NCBI GenBank assembly: GCA_021648185.1 | Contig: JAKITH010000096.1 | Location: 1-5,092, forward strand | DNA: 5,092 bases | Direction of reading: 5' to 3' | Source of the DNA: Thiomicrorhabdus sp. | GTDB lineage: Bacteria > Pseudomonadota > Gammaproteobacteria > Thiomicrospirales > Thiomicrospiraceae | In this document: positions 1-4,318 of the stretch, piece after piece | Layout of the letters: each line of letters begins with the position of its first letter | How positions within the stretch are numbered: the first letter of the stretch is position 1 | Notes under the pieces: model-generated | The model's database searches: none | Seen by the model: only the letters and a program-made list of their open reading frames with translations | Told to the model about the DNA's origin: nothing | Made by a program: the position numbers and the translations under genes

Positions 1-124
1 TAAGCCGCTAGGGAGTAGTTATTGTCGTTTGCAACTATAACATTTGAACTAAGATTTACGTGCATAGATCAGGCACGACATGCATCCTAAATTTCCATCT
101 CCCTGTCGAAACCAAAACACCCCC
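1..124 (-). ncRNA. ssrA: tmRNA (10Sa RNA), 5' part, cut by the left window edge
   Basis: tmRNA rescues stalled ribosomes: it acts first as an alanyl-tRNA, then as an mRNA that adds a degradation tag. On the minus strand the RNA begins with GGGGGTG at 124, followed by GGTTTCGACAGGG, the conserved 5' end of the tRNA-like domain. Next comes a probable pseudoknot PK1: arms 77-73 and 63-59 (CGTGC/GCACG), with loop CTGA (72-69) able to pair with TTAG (52-49). The resume codon GCA is at 32-30, and the frame reads ANDNNYSLAA before a stop begun at 2-1. The tag keeps the AND..Y segment used by the SspB adaptor in E. coli and the LAA end recognised by ClpXP. It differs from E. coli ANDENYALAA by E to N and A to S. 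The remaining pseudoknots and the 3' acceptor half lie outside the window. The neighbouring smpB encodes its protein partner. Identification is very secure; the exact 5' end could shift by a base. Confidence 0.96.
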
Positions 125-133
125 ATAGTTGGG

Positions 134-171
134 AAGTCAATTGTGTTTGACTTGAGCTGAAATTTATTCAG
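134..171 (-). other. Two small hairpins in the tmRNA precursor leader
   Basis: If transcription starts about 7 nt after the TATAAT at 183-178, the precursor carries about 47 nt before mature tmRNA. That leader holds two perfect inverted repeats. One has 5-bp arms at 171-167 and 161-157 (CTGAA/TTCAG). The other has 7-bp arms at 153-147 and 140-134 (AAGTCAA/TTGACTT) with a 6-nt loop, ending nine bases before the mature 5' end. Neither is followed by a U-tract, so they do not look like a terminator for smpB. A role in 5' processing, by RNase P as for tRNA-like ends, is inference only. Confidence 0.4.
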
Positions 172-177
172 TTGGGT

Positions 178-205
178 ATTATAACTTGTTTAATGGGGGG
201 TAAAA
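178..205 (-). promoter_or_regulatory. Probable sigma-70 promoter of ssrA
   Basis: On the minus strand, a perfect -10 TATAAT lies at 183-178 with a weak -35, TTTTAC, at 205-200 and a 16-bp spacer. The predicted start is near 171. It lies within 45 bases after the smpB stop codon, so ssrA can be transcribed independently of smpB. A CCCCCC tract at 200-195 sits in the spacer, 11 nt before the -10. The smpB promoter has the same arrangement. Confidence 0.6.
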
Positions 206-218
206 GTGAAAATTCAAG

Positions 219-701
219 TTATCGAGTGAGTTTCATCACTCGCGCTTTATCTCGGCTCCACTCGCGGTCTTTTTCGGTGGCACGTTTATCATGCAGTTTT
301 TTCCCTTTGGCCAATCCAATGGTAAGCTTCACTTTACCGCTTTTGCTCCAGTGCATGTCTAATGGCACGACGGTTAGCCCGTCTTTATCCACTTTAGAGG
401 TTAAGCGGTCGATCTCTTTGCGGTGCAATAATAGTTTTCTTAAGCGTAATGGATCGTGAAAACTGTGAGTTGAGGCGGTAATTAAAGGTTGAATTTGTGC
501 CCCAAATAGAAAGGCTTCGTGATTTTTTAAGAGAATATAGCTCTCTTTAATGTTTACTTTGCCATCACGGATACTTTTGATTTCCCATCCTTGTAACGAC
601 AGGCCTGCTTCGAAGGTCTGATCAATGCTGTAATCAAAACGTGCTTTTTTGTTTTGAGCAATGGTGTTTGGACTGGATTTGTTTTTTGATTTTTTTGCCA
701 T
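219..701 (-). CDS. smpB: SsrA-binding protein SmpB
   Basis: SmpB binds the tRNA-like domain of tmRNA, promotes its alanylation and delivery to stalled ribosomes, and places its C-terminal tail in the empty mRNA channel. The 160-residue protein has the full family length. It has a basic N-terminus with [11 protein letters not shown] (residues 14-24), the OB-fold core with [15 protein letters not shown] (31-45) and GKVNIKESY (47-55), and the lysine-rich [11 protein letters not shown] (130-140). H137 there corresponds to the tail histidine 136 of E. coli. The C-terminal tail matches the DKARVMK type (151-157). The ATG at 701-699 gives the expected MAKKSKNK start; the Shine-Dalgarno upstream is weak (GGCAAATAAC). 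It has its own promoter and is followed after about 95 bp by ssrA on the same strand. Identification is certain from sequence and context. Confidence 0.98.
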   Translation of the reverse strand: MAKKSKNKSSPNTIAQNKKARFDYSIDQTFEAGLSLQGWEIKSIRDGKVNIKESYILLKNHEAFLFGAQIQPLITASTHSFHDPLRLRKLLLHRKEIDRLTSKVDKDGLTVVPLDMHWSKSGKVKLTIGLAKGKKLHDKRATEKDREWSRDKARVMKLTR

Positions 702-732
702 GTTATTTGCCAGTGATCATTTTAATAAGTGG

Positions 733-761
733 ATTATAACAAACCGAAGGGGGGTAGAAAA
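733..761 (-). promoter_or_regulatory. Probable smpB promoter, extended -10
   Basis: On the minus strand a TATAAT lies at 738-733, preceded by TGT (741-739), giving an extended -10. A poor -35, TTTTCT, is at 761-756 with a 17-bp spacer. The predicted start is near 726, leaving a leader of about 25 nt. A CCCCCC tract at 754-749 lies 10 nt before the -10, as in the ssrA promoter. Confidence 0.6.
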
Positions 762-785
762 AATTAGGTGAATGATTTGTAATCG

Positions 786-815
786 TTTCAGAGCCGATTG
801 TGGCTTTGGTATAAT
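786..815 (+). promoter_or_regulatory. Probable ratA-rnfH promoter, extended -10
   Basis: TATAAT at 810-815 is preceded by TGG (807-809), an extended -10. The -35 is weak: TTTCAG at 786-791 with an 18-bp spacer, or TTCAGA at 787-792 with 17. Predicted start is near 822, about 30 nt before the ratA ATG. It faces away from the smpB promoter, with about 70 bp between the two -10 elements. Confidence 0.6.
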
Positions 816-851
816 GAGGGCGCTAAATTTAACGCTTGAGTAATTTAATAG

Positions 852-1283
852 ATGAAAAAAATTTCCCGAACGGCTTTGTTGCCTTATTCTGCTTTGCAGG
901 TGTATAACCTGGTGAATGACGTGGCGTCGTACCCTGAGTTTTTGCCTTGGTGTGGTGCTGCGGAGGTGGTATTTGAAACAGAGAGTGAGATGGTTGCTAA
1001 AGTAACGATTGCCAAGGCAGGTTTGCAACAAACATTTGAAACCCGAAATCATTTGGTGCCAGGTGAACGCATTGAAATGCACTTAGTTGAAGGGCCGTTT
1101 AAGTACTTGAGAGGAGAGTGGGTATTTAAATCATTAGGCGAGGATGCCTGTAAAATTCAATTTGAGGTGGAGTTTGAGGTCAGTAGTGGCGTGCTTAATA
1201 TGGCTCTGGGCACCGTTTTTGAACACATTAGTAGCACCTTGGTAGATTCGTTTTGTGAACGAGCAAAGGTTATTTATGGTTAG
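852..1283 (+). CDS. ratA: RatA/YfjG family START-like (SRPBCC) protein
   Basis: The 143-residue protein is a single-domain START/polyketide-cyclase-like fold with a hydrophobic pocket. Family hallmarks visible are ISRTALLPYSALQVYNLV (4-21), DVASYPEFLPWC (23-34), GPFKYLRGEWVF (81-92) and the C-terminal VDSFCERAKVIYG (131-143). In E. coli the homologue was reported to block 70S ribosome association (ratA toxin). The wider family includes the mitochondrial coenzyme Q-binding protein Coq10, so a role in ubiquinone function is equally plausible; the sequence does not decide between them. The ATG start is supported by alignment to family N-termini, although the Shine-Dalgarno is weak (TTGAG about 11 nt upstream). 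It is followed after 9 bp by rnfH, its usual partner, and diverges from smpB as in E. coli. Confidence 0.95.
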   Translation: MKKISRTALLPYSALQVYNLVNDVASYPEFLPWCGAAEVVFETESEMVAKVTIAKAGLQQTFETRNHLVPGERIEMHLVEGPFKYLRGEWVFKSLGEDACKIQFEVEFEVSSGVLNMALGTVFEHISSTLVDSFCERAKVIYG

Positions 1284-1292
1284 GGTTTTTTA

Positions 1293-1583
1293 ATGGTGAA
1301 GACAATGCAAATTGAAGTGGCGTATGGATTGCCGGATGAGCAGTTTCTCTATACTGAACAGGTGAGTGAAGGCTGTACGGTAATCGCCGCGCTAAAAGCG
1401 TCGACGCTATTGATTGACTTTCCAGGGTTAAATCTCGATAAAGTGGGAGTTTTTGGAAAGTTAGTCACACATGATACAGTGTTGAGAGTAGGCGATCGGA
1501 TTGAGGTCTATCGCCCGCTTAAAGCCGACCCAAGAGATCGGCGGCGTAAGCAGGTGGAGCAGGCGCGTAAAGCGTCAAAATAA
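1293..1583 (+). CDS. rnfH: RnfH family (UPF0125) ubiquitin-like protein
   Basis: This 96-residue protein has the beta-grasp, ubiquitin-like fold of the RnfH/YfjF family, the same length as the E. coli member. Visible landmarks are IEVAYGLPDEQ (7-17), KVGVFGKLV (50-58), LRVGDRIEVYRPLKADP (64-80) and a basic tail RDRRRKQVEQARKASK. The name comes from linkage to rnf electron-transport genes in some bacteria. In many proteobacteria it sits beside ratA, and the pair has been proposed as a toxin-antitoxin-like unit; the molecular role is not established. The first ATG is preferred because the N-terminus then aligns with the E. coli protein without gaps, and AGGG (1282-1285) lies 7 nt upstream, overlapping the ratA stop. 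An internal ATG at 1305 is a less likely start. The gene converges on bamE with a gap of about 10 bp. Confidence 0.95.
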   Translation: MVKTMQIEVAYGLPDEQFLYTEQVSEGCTVIAALKASTLLIDFPGLNLDKVGVFGKLVTHDTVLRVGDRIEVYRPLKADPRDRRRKQVEQARKASK

Positions 1584-1606
1584 AAGGTATCTTTTAAAAG
1601 ATACCT
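1577..1606 (-). terminator. Rho-independent terminator of bamE
   Basis: Positions 1585-1606 form a perfect 22-bp palindrome (AGGTATCTTTT/AAAAGATACCT), realistically an 8-9 bp stem with a TTAA-type loop. In the minus direction it runs into TTTTATTTT (1585-1577), a U-rich tail, so it should end bamE transcription. In the plus direction it is followed by AAAAAGCG without a U-run, so termination of ratA-rnfH here is doubtful. The bamE stop codon (1596-1594) lies in the loop region. Confidence 0.7.
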
Positions 1607-2031
1607 AAAAAGCGATGATCCTCTTCTAAAAGGATTGTTTTATCGCGCATTTTCCAGTTTTCGAGCATCTCATCTTGATCAAAATACACGACTAAGTGTT
1701 TGGTGGAGCCCGCATGTAAGTCGGTGTTTGCACTGTAAAATATGTACTCCCAATGGTTGGGGTTAAATGGGTCTTGACCCAATGGAGGGCCCAAAAGTTC
1801 TCTGACCTGTTTTTTGCTTAACCCCTCTTGTAAACTGGAAACGGCTTCTTGCGTCATTACGTTTCCTTGGGTAAGCGGGGCTTTATAAGGTTGAAAATAG
1901 GAGCAGCCTGAAAGCAGTACGATAGACAGTCCAATGGTTATAATTCGTTTTGAATGTAGAGATGTTTTATGCAAGTATCCCGCATTTACTGGGGTTTTTA
2001 ACGAGCGTTTAGTGAATGGTTGCATACTCAT
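1594..2031 (-). CDS. bamE: Outer-membrane protein assembly factor BamE (SmpA/OmlA lipoprotein)
   Basis: BamE is a small lipoprotein on the inner face of the outer membrane that supports the BamA-D machine inserting beta-barrel proteins. From the chosen ATG it has 145 residues. A hydrophobic stretch IITIGLSIVLLSGC ends in a lipobox LSGC, with the lipidated cysteine at about residue 43 and Ser next, which permits outer-membrane sorting. The mature part holds the SmpA/OmlA domain: GNVMTQEAVSSLQEGLSKKQ, then VRELLGPPLGQDPFNPNHWE, then YIFY, close to E. coli BamE. The start is uncertain. The frame stays open to a GTG at 2070, but that codon abuts a perfect TATAAT promoter element. ATG 2025 or TTG 1974 are other options; the TTG follows CGGGATAC and would give a more usual 23-residue signal peptide. 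It diverges from fur, as omlA does in Pseudomonas. Confidence 0.93.
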   Translation of the reverse strand: MSMQPFTKRSLKTPVNAGYLHKTSLHSKRIITIGLSIVLLSGCSYFQPYKAPLTQGNVMTQEAVSSLQEGLSKKQVRELLGPPLGQDPFNPNHWEYIFYSANTDLHAGSTKHLVVYFDQDEMLENWKMRDKTILLEEDHRFLGIF

Positions 2032-2061
2032 TTTAATTCTTGTAATTAGATTATTTAAGGT

Positions 2062-2067
2062 ATTATA
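2062..2067 (-). promoter_or_regulatory. -10 element of the bamE promoter
   Basis: TATAAT on the minus strand at 2067-2062 predicts a start near 2055, about 24 nt before the ATG at 2031. No acceptable -35 hexamer lies 16-18 bp upstream (ATAATA at 17 bp), which suggests help from an activator. A CRP-like palindrome is centred about 42 bp upstream of the predicted start. Confidence 0.5.
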
Positions 2068-2089
2068 CACGCTAAGAAAGTTTATATTA

Positions 2090-2105
2090 TGTGAATAAAT
2101 TCACC
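2090..2105. promoter_or_regulatory. CRP/FNR-family-like palindromic operator between bamE and fur
   Basis: The sequence TGTGA-ATAAAT-TCACC matches the CRP half-site pattern TGTGA-N6-TCACA at nine of ten positions. It contains a perfect inverted repeat GTGAAT-AA-ATTCAC at 2091-2104. Flanking bases are AT-rich, as in CRP sites. In E. coli the fur promoter is also CRP-dependent. Whether this organism has a CRP/Vfr-type regulator with this specificity cannot be seen here. Confidence 0.45.
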
Positions 2106-2124
2106 AAATAAAAATCCATTTAAG

Positions 2125-2150
2125 TATGAGTTTGAATAATAAATAGAGGG
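2125..2150 (+). promoter_or_regulatory. Fur ribosome binding site, with a weak candidate -10
   Basis: AGAGGG at 2145-2150 is a strong Shine-Dalgarno 4 nt before the fur ATG and fixes that start. Upstream, TATGAG at 2125-2130 is a possible but poor -10 lacking a clear -35. If used, transcription would begin near 2137, about 40 bp from the centre of the CRP-like site. No Fur box matching the GATAAT repeat pattern was seen, so autoregulation is not supported by the sequence. Confidence 0.45.
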
Positions 2151-2154
2151 TCAA

Positions 2155-2565
2155 ATGAGCGGATCAGAGCTTAAAAAATTTGGGTTAAAAGTGACGCTGC
2201 CTAGGCTGAAAATTTTAGAAATTCTAGAAAGGTTAGATGAACAGCATCACTTAACCGCAGAGGACTTGTATAAAATCTTGCTTGAGCAGGGTGAAGAGGT
2301 CGGTTTAGCAACGGTTTACCGTGTATTAACTCAGTTTGAGCAAGCGGGCATTGTGCGTCGTTTGAACTTTGAGAATAACATCTCTATTTTTGAATTAGAT
2401 ACGGGCGACAATCACGATCACTTAGTCTGTGTTAAATCAGGTCAGGTCAAAGAATTTGTTGATCCTATCATCGAAGCTAGAATTCAAGAAATCGCCAAAG
2501 AAAACGGGTATAAGGTATCAAGTCATAGCTTGGTGATTTATGGTGAAATTCAAAATACAGAGTAG
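2155..2565 (+). CDS. fur: Ferric uptake regulator Fur
   Basis: Fur is a dimeric metal-dependent repressor of iron-acquisition genes. At 136 residues it matches the short P. aeruginosa type. The N-terminal winged-helix domain includes ELKKFGLKVTLPRLKILEIL (5-24) and the recognition helix region VGLATVYRVLTQFEQAGIV (49-67). The C-terminal dimerisation and metal domain has HHLTAEDLY (31-39), IFELD (78-82), HDHLVC (87-92), E100, E107 and H124. Two positions differ from common Fur proteins. The second cysteine of the structural CxxC is Ser95 (CVKS), and no C-terminal cysteines exist; P. aeruginosa Fur also has a single cysteine here. Residue 86, a histidine ligand in P. aeruginosa Fur by recalled alignment, is Asn. 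The remaining ligands H32, E80, D88, H89, E100, E107 and H124 are present. Fur rather than Zur or PerR is favoured by close overall similarity and by the position beside bamE. Confidence 0.96.
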   Translation: MSGSELKKFGLKVTLPRLKILEILERLDEQHHLTAEDLYKILLEQGEEVGLATVYRVLTQFEQAGIVRRLNFENNISIFELDTGDNHDHLVCVKSGQVKEFVDPIIEARIQEIAKENGYKVSSHSLVIYGEIQNTE

Positions 2566-2575
2566 TGTTATCTAA

Positions 2576-2585
2576 ATCCATGGAT
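2576..2585. repeat. Short palindrome between the convergent fur and recN ends
   Basis: The gap 2566-2614 separates two convergent stop codons. It contains a perfect 10-bp palindrome ATCCATGGAT but no GC-rich stem followed by a T-run in either direction. No convincing intrinsic terminator is visible for fur or recN, so ends may depend on Rho or on overlapping convergent transcription. Confidence 0.25.
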
Positions 2586-2614
2586 ATAAAATTAAGAGTA
2601 AATCTGGACGTAAT

Positions 2615-4294
2615 TTATACCCCCCCTCTATTTTTTCGTTGTGCATTTTCTAACATCTCTTTAGCGTGGTTTACGGTTTGTTCAGAGAGAGTAAGCCCTC
2701 CCATCATCCTTGCTAACTCTTCAACCCGTTGAATTGAGTTGAGTTCAATCACCTGAGTGTAGGTTTGTTCATTTAGAGTCTGCTTTTCAATGCGCAAGTG
2801 GCAGTCGCCATGCGAGGCCACTTGGGCAAGGTGGGTGATGGACAATATTTGTTTATGTTGTCCCAGTTGTTGCATTTTTTTACCCACCACTTCGGCAATA
2901 CCGCCACCGATTCCCACATCAACTTCATCAAAAATTAAGGTCGGTAAGCTAGCCACTTCGGCAGTGGCAACTTGGATGGCTAGGCTAATGCGTGATAGCT
3001 CCCCACCAGAGGCGACTTTCGCGAGTGGTTGCAGTGGCTGACCTTTGTTGGCGGTAACATGGAACGCAACTTTATCTAGGCCACTGATGTTAGGAGTTTC
3101 TAAAGCGGTTAAACGTACTTCAAATTGACCATTAGGCATGCCCAGTGTTTGCATGCCGTTGGTTACGATTTGTGAGAGTTTTTTGGCGGATTTTTGTCGC
3201 GAGGTTTGTAACCGTTTTGCCTCCGTTTGAAATTGATCCCAAGCGTGTTCGATATTTTGTTTGAGTGATTCCAGTGAATATTCTGATTGAGTGAGTTCGG
3301 CAAGTTCCTGTTGTAACTGTTGCTGTTTGTCTGTCAGTTCCGAAGGGTCAATGTTGTATTTTTTGGCTAAACCAAAGAGTTGAGACAGGCGCTCTTCAAT
3401 CTCATTTAAACGTGGAGGATCTATTTCAGTTGTACTGGCGTATTGCTGAATCTCTCCTGCGGCTTCTTGTACTTCAATTAAGGCACTGTTGAGTTGTTCG
3501 AGATTGCTTTGCAGTTGAGGACTGACGTCAATGATGTTTTCTAATGCCATTACGGCTTGATTAATCTGTTCTGTGGCACCTGCACGGCCTTCAATCGCTT
3601 CATAAGCGGTTTGGCAGGCGAGTTGAATTTCTTTGGCGTGCGACTGTTGGCGCTGTTCTTCTGATAAGGTTTCAAATTCGTTTTTTGAGGGCTGTATCTC
3701 ATTAAACTCGGCGTTCTGAAAGTTTAATAGGTCGAGTTTATTTTGATGCTCAGCTTGATTTTTGAGTCGTTTTTCAAGCTGTTGTTGCAGGGTTTGCCAG
3801 CGTTGGTATTGTTGTTTGCACTGGATGACGAGTGGAGTGTGTACCGCAAAGGCATCCAGTAATTCAAGTTGTTTGGTGCTGGACAGCAATGATTGATGTT
3901 CATGCTGACCGTGAATGTCAATGAGCAGGTTGCCCAGTTTTTTTAGCTGACTGGCAGGCACAGGACGACCATTAATATACGCTTTAGAGCGTCCCTCTGG
4001 CGTTACGGTGCGTCTTAAAAAGCAGTCCTGTTCCTCATCCAATTCATGCGTTATTAACCATTTTTGTACGTTTGGCAGTGCCTCAATCGTAAATTGAGCA
4101 GTAACATCGGCACGCGGCGTGTTGTGACGAACCAAACTGCTGTCAGCACGTTCCCCCAGCGTTAAGCCTAACGCATCGAGTAAAATCGATTTACCCGCCC
4201 CTGTTTCCCCCGTTAAGGTGCTGAACCCCTTATGAAAGTTAAGGTGCAGTTTTTCAATTAGGGCTAAATTTTGAATGGTGAGTTCTTGAAGCAT
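2615..4294 (-). CDS. recN: DNA repair protein RecN (SMC-like ATPase)
   Basis: RecN is a cohesin-like ATPase that acts with RecA in double-strand-break repair on the nucleoid. The 559-residue length is normal for the family. The N-terminal ATPase half has Walker A GETGAGKS (29-36) and the RecN-typical DIHGQHEHQSLL (126-137). A long Gln/Glu-rich region of about 150-370 is coiled coil, broken by the family motif RLSQLFGLAKKYN (302-314). The C-terminal half carries the ABC signature VASGGELSRISLA (427-439), Walker B TLIFDEVDVGIGG (452-464, D456/E457) and the switch histidine SITHLAQVA (485-493). All catalytic elements are intact. ATG 4294 gives the usual MLQELTIQNLALIE start, with a poor Shine-Dalgarno. 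It lies 24 bp after nadK on the same strand and may be cotranscribed. No LexA-type CTGT-N8-ACAG box is visible in that gap, unlike the SOS-controlled E. coli gene. It ends in RGGV rather than the LAA-like ClpXP degron of E. coli RecN. Confidence 0.98.
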   Translation of the reverse strand: MLQELTIQNLALIEKLHLNFHKGFSTLTGETGAGKSILLDALGLTLGERADSSLVRHNTPRADVTAQFTIEALPNVQKWLITHELDEEQDCFLRRTVTPEGRSKAYINGRPVPASQLKKLGNLLIDIHGQHEHQSLLSSTKQLELLDAFAVHTPLVIQCKQQYQRWQTLQQQLEKRLKNQAEHQNKLDLLNFQNAEFNEIQPSKNEFETLSEEQRQQSHAKEIQLACQTAYEAIEGRAGATEQINQAVMALENIIDVSPQLQSNLEQLNSALIEVQEAAGEIQQYASTTEIDPPRLNEIEERLSQLFGLAKKYNIDPSELTDKQQQLQQELAELTQSEYSLESLKQNIEHAWDQFQTEAKRLQTSRQKSAKKLSQIVTNGMQTLGMPNGQFEVRLTALETPNISGLDKVAFHVTANKGQPLQPLAKVASGGELSRISLAIQVATAEVASLPTLIFDEVDVGIGGGIAEVVGKKMQQLGQHKQILSITHLAQVASHGDCHLRIEKQTLNEQTYTQVIELNSIQRVEELARMMGGLTLSEQTVNHAKEMLENAQRKNRGGV

Positions 4295-4318
4295 GAGTTT
4301 TTGTCTTGTGGTTAAAAA

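Noticed and set aside
135..140. TTGACT on the minus strand as an ssrA -35
   Set aside because: A -10 at 17 bp would fall inside mature tmRNA; the hexamer is better explained as an arm of the leader hairpin.
127..176. AGTTGGG occurring twice (127-133 and 170-176) near the tmRNA 5' end
   Set aside because: A 7-base direct repeat in about 50 bases is easily chance, and no structure depends on it.
172..459. Plus-strand open frame of 95 codons
   Set aside because: Antisense to smpB, with no family resemblance and no ribosome binding site; smpB is unmistakable.
771..787. Imperfect inverted repeat GATT-TGT-AATC between the smpB and ratA promoters
   Set aside because: Only four perfect base pairs plus two outer matches; too short to claim as an operator.
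717..1082. Minus-strand open frame of 121 codons
   Set aside because: Antisense to the conserved ratA and running over both divergent promoters; composition looks like a reverse-strand shadow.
852..1583. ratA-rnfH as a new toxin-antitoxin system
   Set aside because: The pair is conserved housekeeping synteny across proteobacteria; it has been described before, and the toxin-antitoxin reading is not settled.
2790..3041. Plus-strand open frame of 83 codons
   Set aside because: Lies opposite the recN signature and Walker B region; no recognisable domain.
3724..3921. Minus-strand open frame of 65 codons within recN
   Set aside because: Out-of-frame shadow of the recN coiled-coil codons.
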